Shown here one piece after another: positions 1-10,358 of a DNA stretch of 64,000 nt; position 1 is the first letter of the stretch; the number at the start of each line of letters is the position of its first letter. The notes under the pieces were generated by a model. The model was not told the DNA's origin. It made no database searches and saw only the letters and a program-made list of their open reading frames with translations. The stretch covers positions 62,001 to 126,000 of the forward strand of contig NZ_RRZK01000019.1 of assembly GCF_004348895.1 (NCBI RefSeq), written 5' to 3'. Made by a program: the position numbers and the translations under genes. The DNA comes from Pseudomonas vancouverensis. Lineage in GTDB: Bacteria > Pseudomonadota > Gammaproteobacteria > Pseudomonadales > Pseudomonadaceae.

Positions 1-2
1 TG

Positions 3-536
3 GCAGAAGAGTCCGCGACCATCGGCGGCGTGCTGACCGTGATCCGCTCGATTGCCGACCAGACCAACCTGCTGGCCCTGAACGCCGCCATTGAAGCCGC
101 CCGAGCCGGGGAAATGGGCCGGGGTTTTGCCGTGGTCGCCGAAGAAGTCCGCTCTCTGGCCCAGCGCACCGCCGGCGCCACTGGCGAAATCCAGACCCTG
201 ATTGCCGGCCTGCAAACCGCCGCACGCCAATCGGTGGAAGGCATGCGAGCCCAGGTCGAACACGCCGAAGCCACGGCCAACCAGGCCCAGGCGGCCGATG
301 GCGCGCTGGATAAAATCGTCGGCGCGATCCAGACCATTTCCGACACCGCGGTGCGCATTGCCGATGTCACCGCCCAGCAGAGCGATGCGGTCAGCGAGAT
401 CCGCGACCACAGCGAGCGGATTCATCAACTGGGCGGGGACAACCTGCTGCGAATCGGTGAAGGGCGTGAGCAAGGCGAAAACCTGCTGGTTCTGGGTGGG
501 CGACTGCACACGGCCGTTCAGGCTTTCCGCGTCTGA
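3..536 (+). CDS. Methyl-accepting chemotaxis protein, C-terminal part (5' truncated by window edge)
   Basis: The reading frame is already open at base 3, so the true start lies outside the window; 177 residues are visible. They contain the signalling-domain hairpin of chemoreceptors, with the hallmark stretch [20 protein letters not shown] followed by [10 protein letters not shown], which contacts CheA and CheW at the receptor tip. The remaining residues form the long C-terminal coiled-coil helix, rich in Ala and Gln, ending in FRV with no CheR/CheB tethering pentapeptide visible. The ligand-binding domain is not in view, so the stimulus cannot be inferred. The family call is very secure. Confidence 0.95.
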   Translation, partial: AEESATIGGVLTVIRSIADQTNLLALNAAIEAARAGEMGRGFAVVAEEVRSLAQRTAGATGEIQTLIAGLQTAARQSVEGMRAQVEHAEATANQAQAADGALDKIVGAIQTISDTAVRIADVTAQQSDAVSEIRDHSERIHQLGGDNLLRIGEGREQGENLLVLGGRLHTAVQAFRV

Positions 537-728
537 TCGATCGCCACTGATAAAACTTCGCCGAACGTGCTTATTGCGGCGAATGACCAAACTTAATCGC
601 TCAGTCATATATTTCGCGCAAACATCGGTCATCGTGCTGGCTATTGCAGAGAACTGGACAGTCACAAAGGCTTTGCGGCATAGTCGCCGGGTTCTGACAA
701 CTGCACACAGACGACAAAGGAACAGCCG

Positions 729-1184
729 ATGGCGACCCTACTGGTTCTGCACGGACCCAACCTGAATTTGCTCGGCACCCGTGAACCGGGCACCTATGGC
801 GCCACCACGCTGGCGCAGATCAACCAGGACCTGGAACGCCGTGCCCGCGAAGGCGGCCATCATTTGCTGCACCTGCAGAGCAATGCCGAATACGAATTGA
901 TCGACCGCATTCACGCGGCCCGCAGCGAAGGCGTGGACTTCATTCTGATCAATCCGGCAGCTTTTACACATACAAGTGTCGCATTACGTGACGCGTTGCT
1001 GGCAGTGAGCATCCCATTCATCGAAGTGCATTTGTCCAACGTGCACAAACGCGAACCTTTCCGCCATCACTCCTATTTCTCCGATGTAGCGGTAGGAGTG
1101 ATCTGCGGCCTTGGCGCCAGCGGTTACCGACTGGCTCTGGAGGCCGCACTAGAGCAGCTTGAACAACAAGCTAAACGCCCCTGA
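729..1184 (+). CDS. aroQ: Type II 3-dehydroquinate dehydratase
   Basis: Converts 3-dehydroquinate to 3-dehydroshikimate in the shikimate pathway; cytosolic dodecamer of small subunits. The 151 residues match the usual type II length. The N-terminal [20 protein letters not shown] carries the family signature with the catalytic Tyr region; [10 protein letters not shown] and [17 protein letters not shown] supply the substrate-binding and catalytic His motifs. An AAGGA ribosome-binding site sits about 8 bases before ATG. It lies 24 bases ahead of accB, the same linkage I recall in other pseudomonads, so the two are probably cotranscribed. Confidence 0.97.
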   Translation: MATLLVLHGPNLNLLGTREPGTYGATTLAQINQDLERRAREGGHHLLHLQSNAEYELIDRIHAARSEGVDFILINPAAFTHTSVALRDALLAVSIPFIEVHLSNVHKREPFRHHSYFSDVAVGVICGLGASGYRLALEAALEQLEQQAKRP

Positions 1185-1208
1185 CCGACCCTTGGGAGTT
1201 GATGATTC

Positions 1209-1676
1209 ATGGATATCCGTAAAGTTAAGAAACTGATCGAATTGCTGGAAGAGTCCGGCATCGACGAGCTCGAGATCAAGGAAGGCGAAGAGTCCGTACG
1301 CATCAGCCGTCACAGCAAGACCCCGGCCCAGCAGTACTACGCACCGGCGCCAATGCCTGCTCCGGCTGCCGCACCGGTTGCTGCCGCCGCACCGGCTGCC
1401 GCTGCCGCTGCGCCTGCTGCAGCTGCCGCACCAGCCTTGAACGGCACCGTTGCCCGTTCGCCGATGGTCGGTACGTTCTACCGCAAGTCTTCGCCAACCT
1501 CGCCGTCCTTCGTGGAAGTCGGGCAGACCGTGAAGAAAGGCGACACCCTGTGCATCGTTGAAGCCATGAAGATGATGAACCACATCGAAGCTGAAACCAG
1601 CGGTGTGATCGAATCCATCCTCGTTGAAGACGGCCAGCCGGTTGAGTACGACCAACCGCTGTTCACCATCGTTTGA
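1209..1676 (+). CDS. accB: Biotin carboxyl carrier protein of acetyl-CoA carboxylase
   Basis: Carries biotin between the carboxylase and carboxyltransferase half-reactions of acetyl-CoA carboxylase, the first committed step of fatty acid synthesis. The 155 residues show an N-terminal helical region, an Ala/Pro-rich mobile linker (about residues 38-78), and a C-terminal biotinyl domain with the biotin-accepting Lys in EAMKMMN. The TGA is followed after only 17 bases by the accC ATG, indicating translational coupling in an accBC operon. The Ala/Pro linker is normal for the family. Confidence 0.98.
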   Translation: MDIRKVKKLIELLEESGIDELEIKEGEESVRISRHSKTPAQQYYAPAPMPAPAAAPVAAAAPAAAAAAPAAAAAPALNGTVARSPMVGTFYRKSSPTSPSFVEVGQTVKKGDTLCIVEAMKMMNHIEAETSGVIESILVEDGQPVEYDQPLFTIV

Positions 1677-1693
1677 ACCGCGGAGAGCCTTTG

Positions 1694-3052
1694 ATGACTG
1701 CGAAGTTGGAAAAAGTTCTGATCGCCAACCGCGGTGAGATCGCCCTGCGGATCCTGCGCGCCTGCAAAGAGATGGGCATCAAGACCGTCGCCGTTTACTC
1801 CAAGGCTGACAAGGAACTGATGCACCTGGGCCTGGCAGACGAGTCCGTCTGCATCGGTCCGGCATCGGCCGCCCAGTCCTACCTGCACATTCCGGCAATC
1901 ATCGCCGCCGCCGAAGTGACTGGCGCCACCGCCATTCACCCAGGCTACGGCTTCCTTGCGGAAAACGCCGACTTCGCCGAACAGGTCGAAAACTCCGGCT
2001 TCGCGTTCATTGGCCCGAAAGCCGAAACCATTCGCCTGATGGGCGACAAGGTCTCGGCCAAGCACGCCATGATCGCCGCTGGCGTTCCAACTGTTCCGGG
2101 TTCTGACGGCCCGCTGCCGGAAGACGAAGAAACCGCTCTGCGCATTGGTCGCGAAGTCGGTTATCCGGTGATCATCAAGGCCGCTGGCGGCGGCGGTGGT
2201 CGCGGCATGCGCGTCGTGCATAAAGAAGAAGACCTGATTTCCTCGGCGAAACTGACCCGCTCCGAAGCGGGCGCAGCGTTCGGCAACCCGATGGTCTATC
2301 TGGAAAAGTTCCTGACTAACCCACGCCACGTGGAAGTTCAGGTGCTGTCCGACGGCCAGGGCAACGCCATCCACCTGGGCGACCGTGACTGCTCGTTGCA
2401 GCGTCGTCACCAGAAGGTTCTCGAAGAAGCGCCGGCACCAGGCATCGACGAGAAGGCACGTCAGGAAGTCTTCGCTCGCTGCGTCAAGGCGTGCATCGAC
2501 ATCGGCTACCGCGGTGCCGGTACTTTCGAGTTCCTCTACGAAAATGGTCGCTTCTACTTCATCGAGATGAACACTCGTGTCCAGGTAGAGCACCCGGTTT
2601 CGGAAATGGTCACCGGTATCGACATCGTCAAGGAGATGCTCAGCATCGCCGCCGGCAACAAGCTGTCGTTCACCCAGGATGACGTTGTCATTCGCGGTCA
2701 CGCGCTGGAATGCCGGATCAACGCCGAAGACCCGAAAACCTTCATGCCGAGCCCTGGCACGGTCAAGCACTTCCACGCGCCAGGCGGCAACGGCGTTCGC
2801 GTCGATTCGCACCTGTACAGTGGTTATGCCGTTCCGCCGAACTACGACTCGTTGATCGGCAAGCTGATCACCTACGGCGCAACCCGTGACGAAGCCATGG
2901 CGCGCATGCGCAATGCGCTGGACGAGATCGTGGTAGACGGGATCAAGACCAACATCCCGCTGCACCGCGACCTCACTCGCGACGAAGGCTTCTGCAAAGG
3001 GGGCGTGAACATTCACTACCTCGAGCACAAGCTGGCTGGCGAGAAGCACTAA
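1694..3052 (+). CDS. accC: Biotin carboxylase subunit of acetyl-CoA carboxylase
   Basis: ATP-dependent carboxylation of the biotin on AccB. The 452 residues match the E. coli enzyme in length. Visible are the N-terminal [14 protein letters not shown] motif, the glycine-rich ATP-grasp loop [12 protein letters not shown], and [14 protein letters not shown] with the catalytic Glu/Asn/Arg. An in-frame start at 1673 would overlap the accB stop; the ATG at 1694 gives the usual [15 protein letters not shown] start and has GGAGAG upstream. A strong intrinsic terminator follows at 3071. Confidence 0.98.
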   Translation: MTAKLEKVLIANRGEIALRILRACKEMGIKTVAVYSKADKELMHLGLADESVCIGPASAAQSYLHIPAIIAAAEVTGATAIHPGYGFLAENADFAEQVENSGFAFIGPKAETIRLMGDKVSAKHAMIAAGVPTVPGSDGPLPEDEETALRIGREVGYPVIIKAAGGGGGRGMRVVHKEEDLISSAKLTRSEAGAAFGNPMVYLEKFLTNPRHVEVQVLSDGQGNAIHLGDRDCSLQRRHQKVLEEAPAPGIDEKARQEVFARCVKACIDIGYRGAGTFEFLYENGRFYFIEMNTRVQVEHPVSEMVTGIDIVKEMLSIAAGNKLSFTQDDVVIRGHALECRINAEDPKTFMPSPGTVKHFHAPGGNGVRVDSHLYSGYAVPPNYDSLIGKLITYGATRDEAMARMRNALDEIVVDGIKTNIPLHRDLTRDEGFCKGGVNIHYLEHKLAGEKH

Positions 3053-3070
3053 GCTTCGAACGGCACATGA

Positions 3071-3100
3071 CAAAGCCGCCTTCGGGCGGCTTTGTTGTTT
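3071..3100 (+). terminator. Rho-independent terminator after accC
   Basis: Perfect stem CAAAGCCGCC / GGCGGCTTTG closed by a TTCG tetraloop and followed by a T-rich tract (TTGTTT). It lies 18 bases after the accC stop and marks the end of the aroQ-accBC transcript. Confidence 0.9.
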
Positions 3101-3125
3101 CTGAATTTTGCTAAACGCAAAACCT

Positions 3126-3257
3126 GTGGCGAGGGAGCTTGCTCCCGTTCGGCTGCACAGCAGCCGCAAAACCATTCAACCGCGCTTTATCAGACAGATT
3201 CGGATCTGCCGTTTTGGGACCGCTTCGCGCCCCAGCGGGAGCAAGCTCCCTCGCCAC
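3126..3257. repeat. Inverted pair of REP elements
   Basis: GTGGCGAGGGAGCTTGCTCC (from 3126) recurs in inverted orientation (ending 3257), about 90 bases apart, a typical Pseudomonas REP doublet. With the terminator it accounts for the 325-base space between accC and prmA; the only other thing there is the prmA leader (about 3258-3377), where I see no clear promoter. The same doublet type recurs at 40995-41125. Confidence 0.8.
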
Positions 3258-3377
3258 AGGTAAAAGTTCATCCCTCATCCTTGGCAACCCGGTCGTCTTC
3301 TGCGTCACGCTCGCGTAAACTTGCGCGCTTCTCGCAGCCCGCTAGGCTGCAATCAATATTTTTCAAAGGTGCCCGCC

Positions 3378-4256
3378 ATGCCTTGGCTGCAAGTCCGTCT
3401 CGCCATCAGCCCAGAACAAGCCGAAACCTACGAAGACGCTTTCCTTGAAGTGGGCGCCGTCTCGGTGACCTTCATGGACGCCGAAGATCAGCCGATCTTC
3501 GAGCCGGAACTCAACACTACGCCACTGTGGTCGCACACTCACTTGCTGGCTCTGTTCGAAGGTGGCACCGAGCCCGGCCCGGTGCTGGCTCATCTGGAAC
3601 TGCTGACCGGCAGCCCGTTGCCTGAACATCACAGCGAAGTCATCGAAGACCAGGATTGGGAGCGCAGCTGGATGGACGGCTTCCAGCCGATGCGTTTCGG
3701 TCAGCGCCTGTGGATCGTACCGAGCTGGCACGCTGCGCCCGAGCCGGATGCGGTCAACCTGTTGCTCGACCCGGGCCTGGCGTTTGGTACCGGCACCCAC
3801 CCGACCACCGCACTGTGCCTGGAATGGCTCGACGGCCAGGACCTGAAAGACTGCAATGTGCTGGACTTTGGTTGCGGCTCGGGGATTCTGGCGATTGCCG
3901 CCCTGCTGCTGGGCGCCAAACACGCCGTGGGCACCGACATCGACGTGCAGGCCCTGGAAGCCTCCCGCGACAATGCCGGGCGCAACAACATCGCTGAAGA
4001 ACTGTTCCCGCTGTACCTGCCGGAAGACATGCCACAGGTTCAGGCCGACGTACTGGTCGCCAACATCCTCGCCGGCCCGCTGGTTTCGCTGGCGCCGCAA
4101 CTGTCCGGGTTGGTCAAGTCCGGCGGCCGTCTGGCGTTGTCGGGCATTCTCGCCGAGCAAGGTGATGAAGTGGCCGCAGCCTATGCGAAGGATTTCGATC
4201 TGGATCCGATCGCCAATCGCGATGGCTGGGTGCGCATCACCGGCCGTCGGCGCTAG
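3378..4256 (+). CDS. prmA: Ribosomal protein L11 methyltransferase
   Basis: S-adenosylmethionine-dependent trimethylation of ribosomal protein L11. The 292 residues match the family length when the ATG at 3378 (MPWLQVRLA) is used; an open frame extends 19 codons upstream, but those residues are not family-like. The N-terminal domain recognises L11; the Rossmann methyltransferase domain has GTGTHPTT, the SAM loop [20 protein letters not shown] and NILAGPL, the latter close to the expected catalytic NxLA motif. It stands between accC and the DUF3426 gene, 30 bases before the latter. Confidence 0.96.
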   Translation: MPWLQVRLAISPEQAETYEDAFLEVGAVSVTFMDAEDQPIFEPELNTTPLWSHTHLLALFEGGTEPGPVLAHLELLTGSPLPEHHSEVIEDQDWERSWMDGFQPMRFGQRLWIVPSWHAAPEPDAVNLLLDPGLAFGTGTHPTTALCLEWLDGQDLKDCNVLDFGCGSGILAIAALLLGAKHAVGTDIDVQALEASRDNAGRNNIAEELFPLYLPEDMPQVQADVLVANILAGPLVSLAPQLSGLVKSGGRLALSGILAEQGDEVAAAYAKDFDLDPIANRDGWVRITGRRR

Positions 4257-4286
4257 AATGACCGCCTGCATAATCCGGATCGCCGC

Positions 4287-5573
4287 ATGACCGACAGCTT
4301 CGTCACCCAGTGCCCGCATTGTCAAACCAGCTTCCGCGTCAGCCATGCCCAGTTAAGCGTGGCGCGTGGCGTGGTTCGTTGCGGCTCGTGCCTGCAAGTG
4401 TTCAATGCGGCCAAGCAGCTGCTTGAGCAGGCCGGCAAGGAAGCACCGCCTCCGCCGCCGGCGCCGGTGGAAGCTGTCGAAGCGCCGCCACGCGCCATCA
4501 GCCAGAAACAATGGAGCGCGGCGGAGCTGGATCTGGACAGCCTGGACCTCGACGAAGAACTCGCCCGTCTCGAACAACGGGAAATCCAGCCGATCAGCGA
4601 ATTCGGCCGGCATCGCGAAGACAACCTCAGCGCGCGCCGCGACAGTGTCGAGCACGACGATGAACCCTGGACCACCGATAGCCTGTTCAGCGAATCGAAG
4701 GCTGATCGCGCGCAAGCGATCAACGACCCCGACCCACTCGATACGCTGGAGCCCCCCGCGCATCCGGATATCCCCGACGATACAGAACAACCGCTGATCG
4801 AAACCGGGATTCTCGCGCGCACCGAACCGTCGCTCTCACTGGACCCGGTGGAGCTGGACGACGAACCGCAACCGCCACAGCTTCGCCTGCATGATCCACT
4901 GGATGCGTCAACTCATCACGAACGCCTCTCGGCAACCGCCACCGATGACATTGACGACGACCTGCCCTCGGTCGAACCACTGCGCAAGCAACGCGAGCGA
5001 AGCGCGCGCAGCGAACCTGGCGTGCGTGCCGAAGTGCTGCAGGACCTGACCGACGACCCGCTGCAACTGGACTGGCAAAAACGTCGCTCCCCCTGGGGCC
5101 GTCGATTGCTCTGGCTGGTACTGGTACTTCTGGCCGCTGGCGCACTCGCCGGCCAGTACATCGCCTACCATTTCGACGAACTGGCACGGCAAGACCAATA
5201 TCGCCCGTGGTTCCAGGAGCTGTGCCCGCAACTCGGTTGCACCGTGCCGTCCAAGGTCGACATCGCAAAAATCAAAAGCAGCAATCTGGTGGTACGCAGC
5301 CACCCGGACTTCAATGGTGCACTGGTCGTTGACGCGATCATCTACAACCGTGCGCCGTTCTCCCAGCCCTTCCCGTTGCTGGAATTGCGCTTTGCCGACC
5401 TCAACGGCCACCTGATCGCCAGCCGTCGCTTCAAGCCGGGCGAGTACCTCAACGGTGACCTCGAAGGCATGGCGGAAATGCCTCCGCAGACGCCAATCCA
5501 CATTGCGCTGGACATTCTCGACCCCGGCGCCAAAGCGGTGAATTACAGCCTGAGCTTTCACTCCCCGGAGTGA
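4287..5573 (+). CDS. Zinc-ribbon and DUF3426 membrane protein
   Basis: The 428-residue protein begins with a small zinc ribbon: CPHC near residue 10 and CGSC near residue 33, the MJ0042 family finger. A long, acidic, low-complexity region rich in Asp, Glu and Pro follows (about 50-265), then one transmembrane segment (about 272-292, LLWLVLVLLAAGALAGQYIA) and a C-terminal DUF3426 domain of about 130 residues predicted to be periplasmic. The architecture is common in pseudomonads beside prmA and dusB; its function is not established to my knowledge. The topology suggests a cytoplasmic finger coupled to a periplasmic sensor or scaffold, which is inference. Confidence 0.85.
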   Translation: MTDSFVTQCPHCQTSFRVSHAQLSVARGVVRCGSCLQVFNAAKQLLEQAGKEAPPPPPAPVEAVEAPPRAISQKQWSAAELDLDSLDLDEELARLEQREIQPISEFGRHREDNLSARRDSVEHDDEPWTTDSLFSESKADRAQAINDPDPLDTLEPPAHPDIPDDTEQPLIETGILARTEPSLSLDPVELDDEPQPPQLRLHDPLDASTHHERLSATATDDIDDDLPSVEPLRKQRERSARSEPGVRAEVLQDLTDDPLQLDWQKRRSPWGRRLLWLVLVLLAAGALAGQYIAYHFDELARQDQYRPWFQELCPQLGCTVPSKVDIAKIKSSNLVVRSHPDFNGALVVDAIIYNRAPFSQPFPLLELRFADLNGHLIASRRFKPGEYLNGDLEGMAEMPPQTPIHIALDILDPGAKAVNYSLSFHSPE

Positions 5574-5677
5574 ATCGCTTCACTGCGCACCGATTGACGT
5601 CGACTTTCTGACTCGGCCTGCCAAACCAAACCGCCAGCAATAACAACGCAACTGTTCAGATTTTGTTCAATTCAGCC

Positions 5678-5706
5678 TTTATCCAGTCATCGAGAGCGGG
5701 TATCAT
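5678..5706 (+). promoter_or_regulatory. Candidate sigma-70 promoter for dusB-fis
   Basis: TTTATC at 5678-5683 and TATCAT at 5701-5706 are separated by 17 bases, 52 bases before the dusB ATG, in an otherwise AT-rich stretch. GC-rich bases follow the -10 box, as in growth-rate-controlled promoters of this operon in enterics. Found by eye only. Confidence 0.45.
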
Positions 5707-5757
5707 GCCAACCCTTTTTCGAACTCTCATGATCCGGCCCCACAACAGGGAAGTCCT

Positions 5758-6768
5758 ATGTCGGCGGTACGCATCGGCCCATACACGTTACACAACAACC
5801 TGATTCTCGCCCCGATGGCGGGTGTCACGGACCAACCCTTTCGTCAGTTGTGCAAGCGATTGGGCGCGGGACTAGTAGTCTCAGAAATGGTCACCAGCGA
5901 CATGAGTTTGTGGAACACCCGCAAGTCGCGCATGCGCATGATCCACGAAGGTGATCCCGAGCCACGTTCGGTACAAATCGCCGGTGGTGATGCGCAGATG
6001 CTGGCCGATGCAGCCCGGGCCAACGTAGAACTGGGCGCACAGATTATTGATATCAATATGGGGTGCCCGGCAAAGAAGGTCTGCAACAAGGCCGCCGGCT
6101 CCGCGTTGCTGAAAGATGAAGCATTGGTGACCGAGATCCTGCACGCCGTCGTGGCGGCGGTCGATGTGCCGGTCACCCTGAAGATCCGGACCGGCTGGGA
6201 CCGGGACAACAAGAACGGCCTGACCGTGGCGAGGATCGCCGAGCAGGCAGGCATTACGGCGCTGGCGGTACATGGCCGCACCCGTGCCGATCTGTACACC
6301 GGTGAAGCCGAGTACGACACCATTGCCGCGATCAAGCAGGCGGTGTCGATTCCGGTTTTCGCCAATGGCGATATCGACTCGCCGCAAAAGGCCCGATACG
6401 TGCTCGACGCGACCGGTGCCGATGGCCTGTTGATTGGCCGGGCTGCCCAGGGGCGGCCGTGGATTTTTCGCGAGATCGACCATTTCCTGCGTACCGGCGA
6501 GACACTCCCGGCGCTGGAGCTGATCGAGGTGGAACGCATTCTGCTAGAGCATCTGGCTGCCCTGCACGCCTTCTACGGCGATGTCATGGGCGTGCGTATC
6601 GCTCGAAAGCATGTGGGCTGGTATCTCGCAACCTTGCCGGGCGCCAGGGAGTTCCGCGCCCATTTCAATCGTTTGGATGGTACGGAAACACAATGCGCCA
6701 ACGTTCGGGAGTTTTTTGCCGAGCGTTATAAGAGCCTGACAGGGGACGGAGAAGGGGTGGCCGCATGA
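5758..6768 (+). CDS. dusB: tRNA-dihydrouridine synthase B
   Basis: FMN- and NADPH-dependent reduction of uridine to dihydrouridine in the D-loop of tRNA. The 336 residues form a TIM barrel with the N-terminal [16 protein letters not shown] motif, the signature [20 protein letters not shown] containing the catalytic Cys, and the FMN phosphate motif [16 protein letters not shown]. It overlaps fis by four bases (ATGA), the classical dusB-fis operon, so Fis translation is probably coupled to it. Confidence 0.97.
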   Translation: MSAVRIGPYTLHNNLILAPMAGVTDQPFRQLCKRLGAGLVVSEMVTSDMSLWNTRKSRMRMIHEGDPEPRSVQIAGGDAQMLADAARANVELGAQIIDINMGCPAKKVCNKAAGSALLKDEALVTEILHAVVAAVDVPVTLKIRTGWDRDNKNGLTVARIAEQAGITALAVHGRTRADLYTGEAEYDTIAAIKQAVSIPVFANGDIDSPQKARYVLDATGADGLLIGRAAQGRPWIFREIDHFLRTGETLPALELIEVERILLEHLAALHAFYGDVMGVRIARKHVGWYLATLPGAREFRAHFNRLDGTETQCANVREFFAERYKSLTGDGEGVAA

Positions 6769-7085
6769 CGATGATGACCGAGACTTTAGTGAGTGGAACA
6801 ACACCCGTGAGCGACAACGTGAATTTGAAACAGCACCTCAATACGCCAAGCGAAGAAGGCCAGACCCTTCGCGGGAGTGTCGAGAAGGCGCTGCACAATT
6901 ATTTCGCCCACCTTGAGGGCGCTGCCGTCACGGATGTGTACAACCTGGTGCTCTCCGAAGTCGAGGCCCCCCTGCTCGAGTGCGTGATGAACTACGTCAA
7001 GGGCAACCAGACCAAGGCCAGCGAGCTGCTCGGACTCAATCGAGGCACGCTGCGCAAGAAACTCAAGCAGTACGATTTGCTGTAA
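6765..7085 (+). CDS. fis: DNA-binding protein Fis
   Basis: Nucleoid protein that bends DNA and controls rRNA, recombination and growth-phase genes. The 106 residues include the dimerising core ([21 protein letters not shown]) and a C-terminal helix-turn-helix [20 protein letters not shown] that is nearly invariant in the family. It starts within the last codons of dusB (ATGA overlap). Later in-frame ATGs exist (for example at 6774), so the exact start is uncertain. A terminator-like hairpin follows. Confidence 0.96.
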   Translation: MTMMTETLVSGTTPVSDNVNLKQHLNTPSEEGQTLRGSVEKALHNYFAHLEGAAVTDVYNLVLSEVEAPLLECVMNYVKGNQTKASELLGLNRGTLRKKLKQYDLL

Positions 7086-7102
7086 GCATTCAATCAAACC
7101 AG

Positions 7103-7135
7103 AAAGGCGCCCGCGTAAAACCGGTCGCCTTTTTT
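7103..7135 (+). terminator. Rho-independent terminator after fis
   Basis: Stem AAAGGCG (7103-7109) with CGCCTTT (7125-7131), followed by a run of T. It lies 18 bases after the fis stop and just ahead of the purH leader, separating the two transcripts. Confidence 0.7.
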
Positions 7136-7166
7136 GCTGACTCCTTTGCTTTTGATGGAAATTGAA

Positions 7167-8774
7167 ATGACCGACCAGACTACCCGCCTGCCGATCCGCC
7201 GCGCCTTGATCAGCGTTTCCGACAAGACCGGCATTCTCGACTTTGCCAAAGCGCTTGAAGCACTGGGCGTCGAGATCCTCTCCACCGGCGGGACGTTCAA
7301 ACTGCTGCAGGACAACGGCGTTGCCGCAGTGGAAGTCGCGGATTACACCGGTTTCGCGGAAATGATGGACGGTCGGGTCAAGACCCTGCACCCGAAAATC
7401 CACGGCGGCATCCTCGGTCGTCGCGGTATCGATGACGCCATCATGAACGAGCACGGCATCAAGCCGATCGACCTGGTGGCGGTCAACCTGTATCCGTTCG
7501 AAGCCACCATCAACAAGCCAGGCTGCGACCTGCCGACCGCCATCGAAAACATCGACATCGGCGGCCCGACCATGGTCCGCTCCGCAGCCAAGAACCACAA
7601 AGACGTGGCCATCGTGGTCAACGCCAGCGACTACGCCAGCGTCCTGGAAAACCTCAAGGCCGGCGGCCTGACTTACGCCCAGCGTTTCGACCTGATGCTC
7701 AAGGCGTTCGAACACACCGCTGCCTACGACGGCATGATCGCCAACTACATGGGCACCGTGAACCAGGCGGCTGACACCCTCTCGACCTCCGGTCGCAGCG
7801 AATTCCCGCGCACCTTCAACAGCCAGTTCATCAAGGCCCAGGAAATGCGCTACGGCGAGAACCCGCACCAGAGCGCGGCGTTCTACGTGGAAGCCAAACC
7901 CGCCGAAGTCGGCATCGCCACCGCGACCCAGCTGCAAGGCAAGGAACTGTCGTACAACAACGTGGCCGACACCGACGCCGCGCTGGAGTGCGTGAAGAGC
8001 TTCGTAAAACCGGCCTGTGTGATCGTCAAGCACGCCAACCCGTGCGGCGTGGCCGTGAGCCCTGACGCCGAAGGCGGCATCCGCAAGGCCTATGACCTGG
8101 CTTACGCCACCGACACCGAATCGGCCTTCGGCGGCATCATCGCCTTCAACCGCGAGCTGGATGCCGAAACCGCCAAGGCCATCGTTGATCGCCAGTTCGT
8201 CGAAGTGATCATTGCCCCAAGCGTCAGCGAAGAGGCCCGCGCCATCGTCGCCGCCAAAGCCAACGTGCGCCTGCTGGCTTGCGGCGAGTGGTCGGCTGAC
8301 CGTGCTGCTGCCTGGGACTACAAGCGCGTCAACGGTGGTCTGCTGGTGCAGAGCCGCGACATCGGCATGATCAGCGCCGATGACCTGAAAGTCGTCACCA
8401 AGCGCGCTCCGACCGAACAGGAAATCCACGACCTGATCTTCGCCTGGAAAGTCGCCAAGTACGTGAAGTCCAACGCCATCGTCTACGCCAAGAACCGCCA
8501 GACCATCGGTGTCGGCGCTGGTCAGATGAGCCGGGTGAACTCCGCTCGTATCGCTGCGATCAAGGCTGAACACGCCGGTCTGCAGGTAGCCGGTTCGGTC
8601 ATGGCTTCCGACGCATTCTTCCCGTTCCGTGACGGTCTGGACAACGCAGCCAAGGTCGGTATCACTGCGGTGATCCAGCCAGGTGGTTCGATGCGTGATG
8701 CTGAAGTGATTGCTGCTGCTGACGAAGCCGGTATCGCGATGGTCTTCACCGGCATGCGCCACTTCCGTCACTAA
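7167..8774 (+). CDS. purH: Bifunctional AICAR transformylase / IMP cyclohydrolase
   Basis: Catalyses the last two steps of IMP synthesis: formylation of AICAR and cyclisation to IMP. The 535 residues carry an N-terminal MGS-like cyclohydrolase domain ([19 protein letters not shown], then STGGT, about 1-150) and the larger transformylase domain with the [13 protein letters not shown] motif and the catalytic KHANPCG region. The ATG at 7167 ([16 protein letters not shown]) is preferred over an in-frame ATG at 7134, which lies inside the fis terminator. purD follows after an unusually structured 189-base spacer. Confidence 0.97.
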   Translation: MTDQTTRLPIRRALISVSDKTGILDFAKALEALGVEILSTGGTFKLLQDNGVAAVEVADYTGFAEMMDGRVKTLHPKIHGGILGRRGIDDAIMNEHGIKPIDLVAVNLYPFEATINKPGCDLPTAIENIDIGGPTMVRSAAKNHKDVAIVVNASDYASVLENLKAGGLTYAQRFDLMLKAFEHTAAYDGMIANYMGTVNQAADTLSTSGRSEFPRTFNSQFIKAQEMRYGENPHQSAAFYVEAKPAEVGIATATQLQGKELSYNNVADTDAALECVKSFVKPACVIVKHANPCGVAVSPDAEGGIRKAYDLAYATDTESAFGGIIAFNRELDAETAKAIVDRQFVEVIIAPSVSEEARAIVAAKANVRLLACGEWSADRAAAWDYKRVNGGLLVQSRDIGMISADDLKVVTKRAPTEQEIHDLIFAWKVAKYVKSNAIVYAKNRQTIGVGAGQMSRVNSARIAAIKAEHAGLQVAGSVMASDAFFPFRDGLDNAAKVGITAVIQPGGSMRDAEVIAAADEAGIAMVFTGMRHFRH

Positions 8775-8813
8775 CAAGACGACGGTCGCACTGAAGCCGG
8801 CATCTGCTGCGTT

Positions 8814-8873
8814 GGAGCCGACCTCGATGATGCTCATTGCCAGAAGGCAACTCCGCTCATCGAGGCCGACTCC
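8814..8873. repeat. Long near-palindromic hairpin between purH and purD
   Basis: Two 28-base arms (8814-8841 and 8846-8873) flank an AGAA loop. Fifteen of the first 17 outer positions pair (GGAG..CG.CCTCGATGA with its complement), then there is a six-base internal loop, then five pairs closing the AGAA loop. There is no T-run, so it is not a standard terminator. A second small hairpin-like sequence (CCTAACGCG..CGCTTTAGG) lies at about 8905-8927. Possible mRNA processing or stability element, or an attenuator. Confidence 0.6.
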
Positions 8874-8963
8874 GCCTTGCATCTACCGGCTGCATTGCGA
8901 CCTCCTAACGCGAAAAGCGCTTTAGGTTCCAATACAGAATTAGCGTCATCCGAGGTTTTTGAA

Positions 8964-10259
8964 ATGAATGTTTTGATCATTGGCAGCGGTGGCCGTGAAC
9001 ACGCACTGGCCTGGAAAGTGGCTCAGGATCCGCGTGTGCAGAAAGTATTCGTGGCCCCTGGCAACGCCGGTACCGCCATCGAGGCCAAGTGCGAGAACGT
9101 CGCCATCGACGTGCTGGCGCTTGAGCAGCTTGCCGACTTTGCCGAGAAAAACGTTTCCCTGACCATCGTCGGCCCTGAAGTGCCACTGGTTGCCGGTGTT
9201 GTCGATCTGTTCCGCAGCCGCGGCCTGGATTGCTTCGGTCCAACCGCCGGCGCAGCTCAGCTGGAAGGTTCGAAAGCCTTCACCAAGGATTTCCTGGCTC
9301 GCCACAAGATCCCGACTGCCGACTACCAGAACTTCACCGAGATCGAGCCGGCCCTGGCTTATCTGCGTGAAAAAGGCGCACCGATCGTGATCAAGGCCGA
9401 CGGCCTGGCCGCCGGTAAAGGCGTGATCGTTGCCATGACCCTGGCCGAAGCCGAAGACGCCGTACGTGACATGCTCGCCGGCAATGCTTTCGGCGATGCC
9501 GGTTCGCGCGTCGTGATCGAAGAGTTCCTCGACGGCGAAGAAGCCAGCTTCATCGTCATGGTCGACGGCAAGAACGTGCTGCCGATGGCCACCAGCCAGG
9601 ACCACAAGCGCGTCGGCGACGGCGACACCGGTCCGAACACTGGCGGCATGGGTGCTTACTCCCCGGCCCCGGTCGTCACCAGCGAAGTGCACAAGCGTGT
9701 CATGGACCTGGTGATCTGGCCGACAGTCCGCGGCATGGCTGAGGAAGGCAACGTCTACACTGGTTTCCTGTATGCAGGCCTGATGATCGACAAGGCTGGC
9801 AACCCGAAAGTCATCGAGTTCAACTGCCGTTTCGGCGACCCTGAAACCCAGCCGGTGATGCTGCGCTTGCAGTCGAGCCTGGTCCTGCTGGTCGAGGCCG
9901 CTCTGGCCCAGGCCCTGGACAAGGTTGAAGCACAATGGGACCCACGCCCGAGCGTCGGTATCGTGCTGGCCGCGGGTGGCTATCCTGGTGACTACGCCAA
10001 AGGCGTCGCCATCAAGGGTCTGGAAGCCGCAGCCGGGCTGGAAGGCAAAGTCTTCCACGCCGGTACGGCACTCAAGGACGGCCAGGTCGTGACGGCCGGT
10101 GGTCGGGTGCTCTGCGCCACGGCCATGGGCACCAGTGTCGATGCTGCACAGCAACAGGCTTACAAACTGGCGGCACAGATTGATTGGGACGGCTGCTTCT
10201 ATCGCAAGGACATTGGCTATCGCGCCATTGCCCGCGAGCGTGGCGAAAGTCAGGAATAA
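8964..10259 (+). CDS. purD: Phosphoribosylamine-glycine ligase
   Basis: Makes glycinamide ribonucleotide from phosphoribosylamine, glycine and ATP, an early step in purine synthesis. The 431 residues begin MNVLIIGSGGREHALAWK, the GARS N-domain signature; the ATP-grasp region has KADGLAAGKGV and FNCRFGDPETQ, the family signature with metal ligands. The open frame runs 29 codons further upstream, but those residues are not conserved in the family. A strong hairpin follows the stop. The purH-purD pairing is conserved. Confidence 0.97.
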   Translation: MNVLIIGSGGREHALAWKVAQDPRVQKVFVAPGNAGTAIEAKCENVAIDVLALEQLADFAEKNVSLTIVGPEVPLVAGVVDLFRSRGLDCFGPTAGAAQLEGSKAFTKDFLARHKIPTADYQNFTEIEPALAYLREKGAPIVIKADGLAAGKGVIVAMTLAEAEDAVRDMLAGNAFGDAGSRVVIEEFLDGEEASFIVMVDGKNVLPMATSQDHKRVGDGDTGPNTGGMGAYSPAPVVTSEVHKRVMDLVIWPTVRGMAEEGNVYTGFLYAGLMIDKAGNPKVIEFNCRFGDPETQPVMLRLQSSLVLLVEAALAQALDKVEAQWDPRPSVGIVLAAGGYPGDYAKGVAIKGLEAAAGLEGKVFHAGTALKDGQVVTAGGRVLCATAMGTSVDAAQQQAYKLAAQIDWDGCFYRKDIGYRAIARERGESQE

Positions 10260-10271
10260 GGGCGTCACCCT

Positions 10272-10308
10272 GCCAGGCAAGGGCTTCGGCCTCTTGCCTG
10301 GCTGTTCC
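10272..10308 (+). terminator. Hairpin terminator after purD
   Basis: Perfect ten-base stem GCCAGGCAAG / CTTGCCTGGC (10272-10281 and 10293-10302) with an inner GGC-TTCG-GCC extension, 12 bases after the purD stop. It is followed by CTGTTCC rather than a long T-run, so termination may be partial and allow read-through into retS. Confidence 0.6.
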
Positions 10309-10358
10309 CGCGCCGCGCATCGTTATATTCTGGCATCAACCTAAGAAGGGATTTCGCC

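Noticed and set aside
1478..3175. Long open frame (565 codons) opposite accC
   Set aside because: Caused by strong GC3 bias of accC; composition is not protein-like and the plus strand carries a secure gene.
3126..3257. Insertion sequence ends
   Set aside because: Inverted sequences are about 20 bases, occur many times in the window and enclose no transposase; they fit REP elements better.
6786..8882. 698-codon open frame opposite purH
   Set aside because: Antisense shadow of fis/purH; repeated Val/Gly/Asp/His composition typical of reversed codons and no domain recognisable.
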